A stretch of DNA of 64,000 nucleotides from JAUYQR01 sp050632395 (GTDB lineage: Bacteria; Pseudomonadota; Alphaproteobacteria; Rhodobacterales; Rhodobacteraceae). The position numbers and the translations under genes were made by a program. This document shows, piece by piece, positions 35,243 to 44,414 of the stretch; position 1 is the stretch's first letter, and the number at the start of each line of letters is the position of its first letter. The stretch covers positions 62,001 to 126,000 of the forward strand of contig NZ_CP192600.1 in assembly GCF_050632395.1 (NCBI RefSeq). The letters are read 5' to 3'. Below the pieces are notes generated by a model, which was given only the letters and a program-made list of their open reading frames with translations, was not told where the DNA came from and ran no database searches.

Positions 35243-37651
35243 ATGAACGGATTGCAACTGGCCGCGCCTTTGGCGCAGGCTTTGGCCGCTAAGGGTTATG
35301 AAGCGCTGACCGCTGTGCAGGAGGCCGTGCTGGCCGATGGCGTGGAGGGGCGCGACCTGTTGGTTTCGGCGCAGACCGGGTCTGGCAAGACGGTGGCCTT
35401 TGGCCTTGCCATCGCGCCGGAACTGTTGGCGGGGAACGAGCGGCTGCTTTACGCCGATGTGCCGGGCGCGCTGATCATCGCGCCTACTCGCGAGTTGGCG
35501 TTGCAGGTGGCGCGGGAGCTGGACTGGCTTTACGCCGAAGCCGGCGCAAAGATCGCCACCTGTGTGGGCGGCATGGACTACCGCACCGAAAAGCGCGCGC
35601 TGGAACGTGGGGCGCATATCGTCGTGGGTACGCCCGGTCGTTTGCGCGACCATATCGAACGGCGGAGCCTTGATCTGTCGGGCCTGCGGGCGGCGGTGCT
35701 GGACGAGGCGGACGAGATGCTCGATCTGGGGTTCCGCGAGGATCTGGAGTTCATCCTGAGTCAGGCGCCGGAAGATCGCCGCACGCTGATGTTTTCGGCC
35801 ACCGTGCCGAAGGAAATCGCGGCGCTGGCGCAGGATTTCCAGCGCGATGCGCTGCGGATCGTGGCGCAGGGCGAGGCCCGGCAGCACGTCGACATCGAAT
35901 ACCGCGCCCTGAGCGTCGCGGCTCGCGACCGGGAGCACGCAATCTTCAACGCGCTGCGGTTCTATGAGGCGCAGACCGCGATCGTGTTCTGCAAGACCCG
36001 TGCCAACGTGAACCACCTGATGGCCCGGATGGGCAACCGTGGGTTTCAGGTGGTGGCGCTTTCGGGCGAGTTGAGCCAGCAGGAGCGGACGAATGCGCTG
36101 TCGGCGCTGCGTAACGGGCGGGCGCGGGTGTGTATCGCGACCGACGTGGCCGCGCGGGGCATCGACCTTCCGGGGCTGGAACTGGTGATCCATGCGGATC
36201 TGCCGTCGAACTCGGAGATTCTTCTGCACCGGTCTGGCCGCACCGGTCGGGCGGGGAAAAAGGGCGTCTCGGCGCTGATCGTTGTTCCGGCGGAGTTCAA
36301 GAAGGCGCAGCGGTTGCTGCAAGGGGCGAAGGTCACAGCGGAGTGGGGGCCTGCGCCCAGCGCGGATGACGTGACTGCCAAGGACGACATGCGGATGCTG
36401 GAGCACCCTGCCCTGCTGGCGGGCGTGGGCGAAGATGGCGCGATGGCGGCGGAGTTGTTGAACCGCTTTGGCCCGGAAACGGTTGCGGCCGGGTTCGTGC
36501 GGATGTGGCGCGAGGGGCGTTCTGCGCCCGAGGTTCTGTCGGATCAGGCGGGTCCGGCCCCTTCAGCCCCGCGCGAGCGCGGCGAGTTTGGCGCCTCGGT
36601 CTGGTTCAGCATTTCGGTCGGGCGCGCAGGGCGGGCGGAAGCGCGCTGGCTGTTGCCGAAGATCTGCGACGCGGGCAGCATTGCCAAGGATGGCATCGGT
36701 GCGATCCGGGTGCAGGAAGACGTGACCTTTGTGCAGATCGGCGCTTCGGTGGCTGACAAGTTCGGCCAGATGATCGAACTGGACAAGGGTGTGATCATGG
36801 AGCGGATGGCGGGCGAGCCGTCGCTTGATCGGCCTGAGCGCCCGGCATACTCGGCACGGCCGGAGCGGGCTGAACGGCCCGAGCGGCGGGAAAAGCCGGC
36901 TTATGCGGCGAAACCTGCGCGCGTGGTCGAGGAGGGTGCAGACCCTGCCCCGGCGCGCAAGCCCTTTGCCAAGCGCGAGGATGCCGAGGCGAAGCCTTAC
37001 ACGCCGCGTGAAGCAAAGCCCTACGATCCTACCGATGCGAAGCCCTATGCCCCGCGCGAGACGGCCGAGCGCAAGCCCTACGCTCCGCGTGAGGCCAAGC
37101 CCTATGCACCCCGTGCGGCGGCGGGCGCAACAAAGCCCTATGCCAAGCGCGAGGATGGCGACAAGAAGCCCTATGCCCCGCGCGATGCGAAGCCTTCCTA
37201 CACGCCGCGCGATGCAAAGCCGTTTGGCGCAAAGCCTTATGCCAAGCGTGAAGATGGGCCGGCTAAACCCTACGTGAAGCGTGACGCAGCCGATGTGGAC
37301 CGCAAGCCACGCTGGGCGTCGGACGACAAGGCAACGCCGAAATCGGCGGGCTACAAGAGCCAGGCGGGGGCGGGCAAGCCTGCACGGGCTGCCGGGTACA
37401 AGAGCCATGCGGCTGAGGGCGCTCCGGTCCGGCCACGTGAGGACAGCGGCGAGCCGAAGCGCACCTATGCGCCGAAGGGCGATGCCGCGCGGCCGTTCGT
37501 GAAGCGCGAGGGGGCTGGCAAGGCCGCCGGGTTCAAGAGCCACGCGGCAGACGGCAAGAAGCCGTTTGCGCGGGCCAAGCCTGCCGCGCCGAAGACAGAT
37601 GCCAAGGATACCTCGAAGCGGTTCGTGCCGCCGAAGGGACCGAAGCGTTAA
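35243..37651 (+). CDS. DEAD-box RNA helicase with long repetitive tail
   Basis: 802 residues from ATG 35243. Helicase core (about 8-370): A-Q-T-G-S-G-K-T, P-T-R-E-L-A, D-E-A-D, S-A-T, A-T-D-V-A-A-R-G-I-D and H-R-S-G-R-T-G-R. A DbpA-type RNA-binding domain follows (about 449-525, VWFSISVGRAGRAEARWLLPK). Residues about 529-802 are a disordered Lys/Pro/Tyr/Ala/Arg tail with many K-P-Y-x-x-R repeats. It probably acts in ribosome assembly or RNA decay. The stop overlaps the convergent cysQ-like stop. Confidence 0.93.
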   Translation: MNGLQLAAPLAQALAAKGYEALTAVQEAVLADGVEGRDLLVSAQTGSGKTVAFGLAIAPELLAGNERLLYADVPGALIIAPTRELALQVARELDWLYAEAGAKIATCVGGMDYRTEKRALERGAHIVVGTPGRLRDHIERRSLDLSGLRAAVLDEADEMLDLGFREDLEFILSQAPEDRRTLMFSATVPKEIAALAQDFQRDALRIVAQGEARQHVDIEYRALSVAARDREHAIFNALRFYEAQTAIVFCKTRANVNHLMARMGNRGFQVVALSGELSQQERTNALSALRNGRARVCIATDVAARGIDLPGLELVIHADLPSNSEILLHRSGRTGRAGKKGVSALIVVPAEFKKAQRLLQGAKVTAEWGPAPSADDVTAKDDMRMLEHPALLAGVGEDGAMAAELLNRFGPETVAAGFVRMWREGRSAPEVLSDQAGPAPSAPRERGEFGASVWFSISVGRAGRAEARWLLPKICDAGSIAKDGIGAIRVQEDVTFVQIGASVADKFGQMIELDKGVIMERMAGEPSLDRPERPAYSARPERAERPERREKPAYAAKPARVVEEGADPAPARKPFAKREDAEAKPYTPREAKPYDPTDAKPYAPRETAERKPYAPREAKPYAPRAAAGATKPYAKREDGDKKPYAPRDAKPSYTPRDAKPFGAKPYAKREDGPAKPYVKRDAADVDRKPRWASDDKATPKSAGYKSQAGAGKPARAAGYKSHAAEGAPVRPREDSGEPKRTYAPKGDAARPFVKREGAGKAAGFKSHAADGKKPFARAKPAAPKTDAKDTSKRFVPPKGPKR

Positions 37652-38424
37652 GCTGTCAGGCGGCGCAACGCCTCGGCATGAAGTAAGGGCGGCAGGGCGA
37701 GAACCCCTGCCGCCTTTGCATTTGCGGTGTTGAAGTGCAGGGCCGCGCCGCGCTGATCCGTGACGACGGCGCCGGCCTTTTCGGCGATCAGGCTGCCGGC
37801 CGCGATATCCCATTCCCAGGTGTCGCGCAGGGTTAGCATGCCATCGTGCCGGCCCTCCGCGGCGAGGCAGAGCCGGTAAGCGAGCGAAGCGCGAAAGCTG
37901 CGGTGGATGTCGGGCACGCCGCCGGGCCATTTCGACGGGTCGAGGGTGGTCTTGGTAATCAGGATGTCGGCGCCGGTCAGGTCGGCGCGGGTGCTGGCAG
38001 CGATGGGCTGACCGTCGCACAAGGGCGGGGCGGTGAGGGAGGCGGTGTAAAGCCTGTCCATCGCGGGAAGGTAGACCACCGCCGCCGTGATCTTGCCGTG
38101 GGTTGCAACCGCGAGCGAGTGGGCGAAGGTTTCCTCGCCCGCGATGAAAGCCCGGGTTCCGTCGATCGGGTCGATGATGAAAGTACGCTCGCAGGTCAGG
38201 CGGGCGGGGGTGTCGGAGGTTTCTTCGGACAGCCAGCCGTAGTCGGGGCGCGCTGACAGTAGCGTTGCGTACAGCATGTCGTTCACGGCAAGGTCGGCTT
38301 CGGTCACCGGGCCGTGTTCGACACCCTTGTCCCAGACCTGCGGGTTGCGCTTCCAGTGGCCAAGCGCGATGCGCCCGGCCTTTCGTGCGGCATCGGTCAG
38401 AAGGGCGAGGTCATGCGCCGGCAA
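37648..38424 (-). CDS. cysQ: CysQ-like 3'(2'),5'-bisphosphate nucleotidase
   Basis: 258 residues of the inositol monophosphatase superfamily. Metal-binding motifs: W-L-S-E-E-T (about 68-73), I-D-P-I-D-G-T-R-A-F (about 84-93) and W-E-W-D-I-A-A-G near the C-terminus. It likely removes phosphate from PAP, the by-product of sulfate activation; inositol monophosphatase activity is possible. The start appears to be TTG at 38424, overlapping the pmbA end by 14 bases; no in-frame ATG is close. Confidence 0.88.
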   Translation of the reverse strand: MPAHDLALLTDAARKAGRIALGHWKRNPQVWDKGVEHGPVTEADLAVNDMLYATLLSARPDYGWLSEETSDTPARLTCERTFIIDPIDGTRAFIAGEETFAHSLAVATHGKITAAVVYLPAMDRLYTASLTAPPLCDGQPIAASTRADLTGADILITKTTLDPSKWPGGVPDIHRSFRASLAYRLCLAAEGRHDGMLTLRDTWEWDIAAGSLIAEKAGAVVTDQRGAALHFNTANAKAAGVLALPPLLHAEALRRLTA

Positions 38425-39754
38425 GGGTCATCCCGCGCACCAGGATCGAGGGAACGCGCATCGACAGGTAGGGGCGGGCGTCATTGGCGGCGATCATGGC
38501 GCCCAGCATGTCGCGCAAATTGCCGGCGATGGTGCATTCGTGGACGGGGTGCGAGATGCGGCCGTTTTCTACCCAGAAGCCCGAGGCGCCGCGCGAATAG
38601 TCGCCGGTGGTGGGGTTGATTGTGGAGCCGATCATCGAGGTGACGAGCAGGCCGGTGCCCATTTCGGCGATCAGGTCGTCGCGGGTGGCGCTGCCTTGGG
38701 TAAGGTCGATGTTGGTGGTGGAGGGCGAGGGCGGCGCGCCGGTCCCGCGCGAAGCGTTGGCAGTGGAGCGCAGGCCGAGTTTGCGCGCGGTGGCAAGGTC
38801 AAGCACCCACCCGGTGAGGATGCCGTCTTCGATGATGGCGCGGCGGAGGGTGGGCAGGCCTTCGCCGTCGAACGGTTTGGACGAGGCGATGCGGGGACGG
38901 TGCGGGTCTTCGATCAGCGACATGCCCGTGGGCAGGACACGCTGGCCCAGAAGGTCACGCGCCCATGATGCGCCGCGGGCGATGGCGGTGCCGTTGATCG
39001 CGGACAGCAGGTGGCCCACCAGCGAGGCGGCGACGCGTTCGTCGTAGACGACCGGGAAGGTGCCGGTCTTTGGCTGCACAGCGCCGGGGCGTTGCAGGGT
39101 GCGGTCGGCGGCGAGGAGGCCGATGCTGGCGGCTTCGGGCAGGTCGGCGGCGTGGGTGCGCGACTCGCCGGCCCAGTCGCGTTCCATCGCGGTGCCCGAT
39201 CCGGTGAAGGCAACGGCGGAGAGAGAGCGCGAGGTGCGACCGTAGCCGCCGGCAAAGCCGTTGCTGGCGGCGAGGTGCATTTCGCGGCGGGAAAAGCCGG
39301 CGGATGCCTCGACCTGGGTGATGCCGGGGCGGGAGAGGGCGGCGGTTTCGAGGGCGCGGGCCTCGGCCTCGAGCATGGCGGCGGAGGGTTCGGGCGCGGG
39401 ATCGAGAAGGTCGAGCGCGGTGGCGTCGCGGTTTGACGCAAGGTCGGCGGGATCGGCCAGCCCGACGCAAGGGTCTTCGGGCGCCTCGCGCGCCATTGCG
39501 ACGGCGCGTTCGGCAAGGGCGGCGATGGTCGCGGCGGAGATGTCAGAGGCGGACACGCAGGCCTGACGGCGGCCCATCAGGACGCGAAGGCCGATTTCGG
39601 TGCCTTCGGACCGCTCGGCCTGTTCGAGCGCGCCTTTGCGGATGTCGATGGACAGCGAGGTGCCGGAAACGGCGATGGCATCGGCGGCCTCGGCTCCGGC
39701 GCGCTTGGCGGCTGCAAGGAGGGCTTCAGTCAGGGTGGCGAGGCGGTCGGTCAT
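38411..39754 (-). CDS. pmbA: TldD/PmbA family peptidase subunit PmbA (TldE)
   Basis: 447 residues from ATG 39754 (AAAGGGAC upstream). Characteristic TldE stretches: LSIDIRKGALEQAERSEGTEIGLRV, ASSKPFDGEGLPTLRRAIIEDG, and the C-terminal GDYSRGASGFWVENGRISHPVHECTIAGNL. TldD/TldE heterodimers cleave unstructured peptides and process ribosomal peptides such as microcin B17; TldE lacks the zinc HExxxH motif, and none is seen here. It heads the leftward pmbA-cysQ pair. Confidence 0.95.
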   Translation of the reverse strand: MTDRLATLTEALLAAAKRAGAEAADAIAVSGTSLSIDIRKGALEQAERSEGTEIGLRVLMGRRQACVSASDISAATIAALAERAVAMAREAPEDPCVGLADPADLASNRDATALDLLDPAPEPSAAMLEAEARALETAALSRPGITQVEASAGFSRREMHLAASNGFAGGYGRTSRSLSAVAFTGSGTAMERDWAGESRTHAADLPEAASIGLLAADRTLQRPGAVQPKTGTFPVVYDERVAASLVGHLLSAINGTAIARGASWARDLLGQRVLPTGMSLIEDPHRPRIASSKPFDGEGLPTLRRAIIEDGILTGWVLDLATARKLGLRSTANASRGTGAPPSPSTTNIDLTQGSATRDDLIAEMGTGLLVTSMIGSTINPTTGDYSRGASGFWVENGRISHPVHECTIAGNLRDMLGAMIAANDARPYLSMRVPSILVRGMTLAGA

Positions 39755-39837
39755 AACTGTCCCTTTTCGTATTCTGTCCGAGGTAGTCCTGCAAACGGGC
39801 CAGTGCAAGCGGGAGCCGGAGCGTGGCGTGCCAAACG

Positions 39838-39868
39838 AAACGGCCCCGGACGTTTGCCCGGGGCCGTT
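39838..39868 (-). terminator. Intrinsic terminator of the DUF2125 gene
   Basis: Arms CGGCCCCGG (39841-39849) and CCGGGGCCG (39858-39866) form a perfect 9-base stem with an 8-base loop. On the minus strand it is followed by TTTCGTTT. It lies about 20 bases past the stop of the leftward DUF2125 gene. Confidence 0.8.
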
Positions 39869-39885
39869 ATCGCGGTTGCAGGCGG

Positions 39886-41400
39886 TTACTGGAGCCGCTG
39901 GCCGTTGGCGAAGAAGCCCTTGTCCTTGAATTCAAGCGTCGAGGTCAGTTCGTCAGGCCCGGCGCCGGGACGCGCGAACATTCCAAGCATCATCCGCGCG
40001 CCCATCGCCTGATCTTCGGGCAGGATGCCGATGGCGATGAGGTTGTCGATCAGCTTGTTGACGCCCTTGATCGTCACGTCGATGGTGCCGGTCGGTGCGG
40101 GCATGCCCTGGAAGGTCACGAGATCGGTGTTGTCGAAGGTCAAGGCGCCAGTGGCCGCCACCTCGGCGCCGGCGGCCTTGACCAGCGCTTGCGTCAGATC
40201 GAGCGAGGTCAGTTCGCCAGGCGCCTCGACCCCGTCCATCTTGACGTTCGGGTCCATGATGTCCTGCTTCCAGAAGCCGGTGCCCTTGGCATCGAGAATT
40301 ATCGTCGCGGGTTCGCGCGACAAGGTCCCGGCGGGGTCGAATATGCCCCAGACCTCGTCCGAGATGGTGAAATCGACCAGCTTGGTCAGGAAGGCGAAGT
40401 CCTGCGGGGTGTCGGATTTCGATGCGGGCATCAGGATGTTGAAGGCGCTTTCGGCGAAGTTCAGCGCCACCTCGGGGAACGGAATCTGCGCGCCGGACAT
40501 CTTGATCGCAGCGCCGGTCAGAGTGCTGCCGTAGTTGACGCGGGTCTTGTCCATCGCAAGGGTCACGCCGCCGCCGGTGGCCGCGCCGGTGAAGGTGGTC
40601 GGCCCGGTCGTGTCGGTCACATCGGCGGTGAAGGTCATCGCGCCGTAGGTGAAACCGCTGTCGACTGTGAAGCCTGCATTCAGGGCGGCGGCCATGTTGG
40701 CCATCATTTCAGCCCCGAGAAGCGTGCCGTTCGAGCGACCGGCAAGATCGGCCATGCTGAAGGCCACCTTCACATCGGTGGAGGTTTCAGCGTTCTTGTC
40801 GGCAAAGTTGACGGCGGCCGATTTCGCGGTGAAATCGGTTTGCAGGCCGGTCGCCGCGCCTTGGGCGCTGACCTTGTAGGTGCCGGCGACCTCGGTCAAC
40901 ACGGCATCAGCGGTCACGTTGCCGACCTTGCCGTCCTTGTCCTTGACCTCGTCCAGTTTGATGGTGACCGAGGGGGCGCTGTAATCATACGAAGTTTCGC
41001 TGGCCGAACCGCCGGCAATCAGGCTGAGGCCGGGTTGCGTGACGGTGAGCGCCATCGAAGACGGCGCGCTTTCTTCGCCCGGCGGGAAGGTGAAGGTCAG
41101 GGGATAGCTGTCGGCCATCGTGACCTTGACGGTGCCGTCGCCCTGATCGGTGAAGTTGAGTGTGTCGAGGTTGGCCGAGAAACTGCCACCCTGTTCATCC
41201 TTGAAGGTCAGCACGACGCCCGTGACTTCGAGGGTTTCGCCGTTGCGTTCAGCGCTGGCTACCGTCAGTTCCTGGCCCGCGCCGGTGGCCAGCGCCTGCC
41301 AGCTTTCCCATACCTCTTCAGGGGTGACCTGCGCCTGAGCGCCCGAGCAAAGGACTATTAGGGCAAGCGCGGTGCTGCCCGAAAGTTTCCAGTTCATCAT
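39886..41400 (-). CDS. Exported DUF2125 protein
   Basis: 504 residues. Signal peptide about 1-23 (ALALIVLCSGAQAQ). The remainder is beta-rich with repeated short strands (V-T-V-A-S-A-E-R-N-G-E-T-L-E-V-T-G, D-Y-S-A-P-S-V-T-I), as in DUF2125 proteins of alphaproteobacteria, thought to be envelope proteins. GGAAGG lies 7 bases before ATG 41400. No catalytic motif. Function unknown; a lipid- or envelope-related role is only a guess. Confidence 0.85.
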   Translation of the reverse strand: MMNWKLSGSTALALIVLCSGAQAQVTPEEVWESWQALATGAGQELTVASAERNGETLEVTGVVLTFKDEQGGSFSANLDTLNFTDQGDGTVKVTMADSYPLTFTFPPGEESAPSSMALTVTQPGLSLIAGGSASETSYDYSAPSVTIKLDEVKDKDGKVGNVTADAVLTEVAGTYKVSAQGAATGLQTDFTAKSAAVNFADKNAETSTDVKVAFSMADLAGRSNGTLLGAEMMANMAAALNAGFTVDSGFTYGAMTFTADVTDTTGPTTFTGAATGGGVTLAMDKTRVNYGSTLTGAAIKMSGAQIPFPEVALNFAESAFNILMPASKSDTPQDFAFLTKLVDFTISDEVWGIFDPAGTLSREPATIILDAKGTGFWKQDIMDPNVKMDGVEAPGELTSLDLTQALVKAAGAEVAATGALTFDNTDLVTFQGMPAPTGTIDVTIKGVNKLIDNLIAIGILPEDQAMGARMMLGMFARPGAGPDELTSTLEFKDKGFFANGQRLQ

Positions 41401-41530
41401 CGCGATGCCTTCCGACGGAAAATTGATGGCGCATGGTTCATGTGGCGGGCAAGGGCGTCAAGGGTTTCCGCGCGGGCCGATGGGTAGTAAACGCCATTGT
41501 TATGCGAATAAGCGGAAGGTGGCACGCGAG

Positions 41531-42139
41531 ATGATCGAAACCAGTTGGGATGGCCGTCTGTGCACGCTGACGCTTGACCGTCCGGACAAGGCCAACGCGC
41601 TGAACCGCGCGATGCTGGGGGCACTGGCGGAGGCGGTCGCGGGGACATCGGAGGCATCGGTGTTGGTGCTGACCGGCCGGGGGCGGGCGTTTTCCGCCGG
41701 GGCCGACCTTGCCGAGATGCAAGCTGGGCTGGGGACCGACCCAGTCTGGGGCCGCGCTTCGGAGGCGCTGGCGGGGTTTCCGGGGCTGACGATCGCCGCG
41801 CTGAACGGCACGCTGGCGGGGGGTGCCATGACGCTGGCGCTGGCCTGCGACCTGCGCATCGCGGTGCCGGGGGCGGCGTTCTTTTACCCGGTGATGCGGC
41901 TGGGGCACAAGCCGCAGGCGCCTGACCCGGCGCGGCTTCGGGCGTTGATCGGGCCGGCGCGGGCGCGGATGCTGCTGATGGCGGGCGTGCGGATCGGCGC
42001 GGAGGCGGCGCTGGCCTGGGGGTTGATCGACCGGATCGTAGCAGAGGGCGCCCTTCTGGACGAGGCGCGGGCCTTGGCAGCGGATGCCCTTGCGGCATCG
42101 CGGGAACATGTCATGACGTTGAAGGAAATGACCCGGTAG
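41531..42139 (+). CDS. Short crotonase-fold protein lacking hydratase glutamates
   Basis: 202 residues from ATG 41531, about 55 shorter than a normal enoyl-CoA hydratase, with no C-terminal helices. The crotonase core is recognisable: RPDKANALNRAMLGAL, L-T-G-R-G-R-A-F-S-A-G-A-D-L, and G-G-A-M-T-L-A-L-A-C-D. By alignment in my head, the two catalytic Glu of hydratases (in G-C-E-L and Q-P-E-I) correspond to Thr and Val (Y-P-V-M-R-L-G). Hydratase activity is unlikely; isomerase, hydrolase or a non-catalytic role is possible. Confidence 0.8.
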   Translation: MIETSWDGRLCTLTLDRPDKANALNRAMLGALAEAVAGTSEASVLVLTGRGRAFSAGADLAEMQAGLGTDPVWGRASEALAGFPGLTIAALNGTLAGGAMTLALACDLRIAVPGAAFFYPVMRLGHKPQAPDPARLRALIGPARARMLLMAGVRIGAEAALAWGLIDRIVAEGALLDEARALAADALAASREHVMTLKEMTR

Positions 42140-42158
42140 GCGGGGATGAGGGGACAAG

Positions 42159-43106
42159 ATGGCACATGGCTATGAAAGCGGGCGGCTGAACCTGCCGTTC
42201 GTCGGGATCGCGACGTTCGGGAAGAACCCTTACGAGCCGGATTGGGCGAAGATCGACGCGGATTTCGCCGTGATGGGCGCGCCGTTCGATTTTGGCACCC
42301 AGTTCCGCGCCGGGGCACGCTTCGGGCCAAGGGGCATCCGCGAGGCGTCGACACTGTTTTCGTTCGGCCATGCCGGGGCCTATGACCATGAGGATGACGT
42401 GACCTATCTGGAGGGGGTGCGGATTGTCGATATCGGCGACGCCGACATCGTTCATACCGATACCGAGACGAGTCACGCCAACATCGAGGCCGGGGTGCGG
42501 GCCATTCTGGCGGCGGGGGCGGTGCCGGTCGTGCTGGGCGGGGACCATTCGATCAACATCCCCTGCATCCGCGCCTTTGCCGGGCGGCCGATCCACATCG
42601 TGCAGATCGACGCGCATCTGGATTTCGTCGATGTGCGCCACGGGGTTCGGCATGGTCATGGCAATCCGATGCGGCGCGCGGCGGAGCAGGAGCATGTGAA
42701 GGGGATCACCGCGCTGGGCATCCGCAACGTCAGCAGCACGGCGAAAGACGGCTACGACGCGGCGCGCGCGATGGGGGACGACATCCTTTCGGTGCGGCAG
42801 ATTCGCAAGCTGGGACTTGAGGCGGTGCTGGCGCGGATTCCGACGGGGGTGGACTATTATCTGACGCTGGATATCGACGGGTTCGATCCGTCGATCGCGC
42901 CGGGAACCGGGACGCCGTCGCACGGGGGGTTCCTGTACTACGAGGTGCTGGAACTGATCGACGGGCTTACCCGGCAAGGTCGGATCGTTGGGATAGATCT
43001 GGTCGAAGTGGCGCCGGATTACGACCATTCCGGCACCACGACTATTCTAGCGGCGCAGATCTTGTTGAATACGATCGGGCGGATTGCCCACCGTGCTAAG
43101 GGGTAA
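42159..43106 (+). CDS. speB: Agmatinase/arginase family ureohydrolase
   Basis: 315 residues. Binuclear Mn-binding motifs: G-G-D-H-S (about 127-131), D-A-H-L-D (about 149-153) and L-D-I-D-G-F-D-P-S-I-A-P-G-T-G-T-P (about 239-255). Substrate is probably agmatine (to putrescine and urea) by overall similarity, though guanidino-acid relatives share the motifs. It starts 19 bases after the crotonase gene and 3 bases before the MscS gene; the set is likely one operon. Confidence 0.85.
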   Translation: MAHGYESGRLNLPFVGIATFGKNPYEPDWAKIDADFAVMGAPFDFGTQFRAGARFGPRGIREASTLFSFGHAGAYDHEDDVTYLEGVRIVDIGDADIVHTDTETSHANIEAGVRAILAAGAVPVVLGGDHSINIPCIRAFAGRPIHIVQIDAHLDFVDVRHGVRHGHGNPMRRAAEQEHVKGITALGIRNVSSTAKDGYDAARAMGDDILSVRQIRKLGLEAVLARIPTGVDYYLTLDIDGFDPSIAPGTGTPSHGGFLYYEVLELIDGLTRQGRIVGIDLVEVAPDYDHSGTTTILAAQILLNTIGRIAHRAKG

Positions 43107-43109
43107 TCT

Positions 43110-44414
43110 TTGGAGGGGTTTGTCGTACGAGTGACCGGCTGGTTGGCCGAAGCGCAGTCAGTGGCGATGGACTGGATCACCTCGCCCGCGGCGTGGTCAC
43201 AGTTTGCACTTTTGGCGGTGGCCTATGTGGCGGCGCGGATGCTGGCGGGGCGGATGCAGCCCGCGATCCGCCGGGTGTTGGCGCCTGAGGCCGGAGCAGT
43301 CGGGCTGGTGGCGCGGGTTCGGCGGGCGGGGCTGTTGGTCCTGCCCTTGCTGCTTCCACTTCTGGCTTATGCACTGACGGCGGCGGGCGAAAGCGTCACC
43401 CGCGCCACGTTCGGATCGGGCGAGGTGATCGCGTTCGGCAAGCGGGTCTTCCTGTTTCTGGCCGCGCGGACGCTGGTGCGCGAGGTCCTGCCGGATGGGT
43501 TCCTGAAACTGCTGGGGCGGTTCGTGCTGATCCCGGTGGCTGCGCTTTACACGTTGGGGGTGCTGGACGACATCACTGCGTGGCTGGACGAGACGGTGAT
43601 CGCGCTGGGCAACATCCGGTTTTCGGCGCTGGCGCTGATCCGGGGGCTGATTGCGGGTGCGCTGCTGTTCTGGCTGGGCGCGTGGTCGAACCGGCAATCC
43701 ACAGGCTACATCAAGGCGCGCGAGGAATTGCGGCCAGCGACGCGGGAACTGGCTATCAAGGCCGCCGAGGTTGCCATTTTCGGTGCGGCATTCTTGCTTT
43801 TGATGTCGATCATGGGGATCGACCTGACGGCTGTTGCCGTGCTGGGCGGCGCGCTAGGCGTGGGGATCGGGCTGGGCTTGCAGCAGATCGCGGCGAACTT
43901 CGTGTCGGGGATCATCCTTCTGCTTGAAGGCCAGACCACGGTTGGCGATTACGTTGAACTGGACGGCGGCGAGAAGGGCACGATCGTCAAGATGACCGCC
44001 CGCGCCTGCGTGCTGGAGACGTTCGACGGCAAGTGGATCGTGGTACCGAACGAACATTTCATCACCACCCGAGTCACCAACTATTCTGATCAGGGCAGCG
44101 CAAACCGATACGAGGCGCTGTTTTCGGTCAGCTATGAGACGGACATCAACCGCGTGCCGGAGATCATCGAGGCTGCCGTTGCCGCGCTGCCCTTCGTGCT
44201 GAAATCGCCCGACGGGCCGGATTGCGAGCTGAAGGGGTTTGGCGAGAGCAGCGTCGATTTCAGCGTGGAATACTGGGTGGCGGGGATTGATGACGGCAAG
44301 AACAAGTATGGCTCGCCGGTGCTGTTCGCGATCTGGAATGCGCTGAAGGCGGCGGAGATCGAGATGCCCTATCCGCACCGCGTGGTGGAATTGCGGACCG
44401 CCGCAAATGCTTGA
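43110..44414 (+). CDS. MscS-family mechanosensitive channel
   Basis: 434 residues from a TTG at 43110 preceded by AGGGG; GTG 43131 is an alternative start. About five or six membrane helices lie in residues 1-250. The pore-lining MscS signature is A-V-L-G-G-A-L-G-V-G-I-G-L-G-L-Q-Q-I-A-A-N (about 247-267), followed by the beta domain G-D-Y-V-E-L-D-G and the C-terminal alpha/beta domain. It releases osmolytes on hypo-osmotic shock. It overlaps the next gene by 8 bases. Confidence 0.92.
   Translation: MEGFVVRVTGWLAEAQSVAMDWITSPAAWSQFALLAVAYVAARMLAGRMQPAIRRVLAPEAGAVGLVARVRRAGLLVLPLLLPLLAYALTAAGESVTRATFGSGEVIAFGKRVFLFLAARTLVREVLPDGFLKLLGRFVLIPVAALYTLGVLDDITAWLDETVIALGNIRFSALALIRGLIAGALLFWLGAWSNRQSTGYIKAREELRPATRELAIKAAEVAIFGAAFLLLMSIMGIDLTAVAVLGGALGVGIGLGLQQIAANFVSGIILLLEGQTTVGDYVELDGGEKGTIVKMTARACVLETFDGKWIVVPNEHFITTRVTNYSDQGSANRYEALFSVSYETDINRVPEIIEAAVAALPFVLKSPDGPDCELKGFGESSVDFSVEYWVAGIDDGKNKYGSPVLFAIWNALKAAEIEMPYPHRVVELRTAANA

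Noticed and set aside
36830..37640. Tandem-repeat DNA that could be a satellite or array
   Set aside because: Repeats keep the helicase reading frame and encode the K-P-Y tail; not CRISPR or a mobile element.
36563..38020. A 485-codon open frame opposite the helicase tail and the cysQ-like gene
   Set aside because: It mirrors low-complexity GC-rich coding DNA of the helicase and cysQ, has no domain pattern, and its composition follows the opposite strand.
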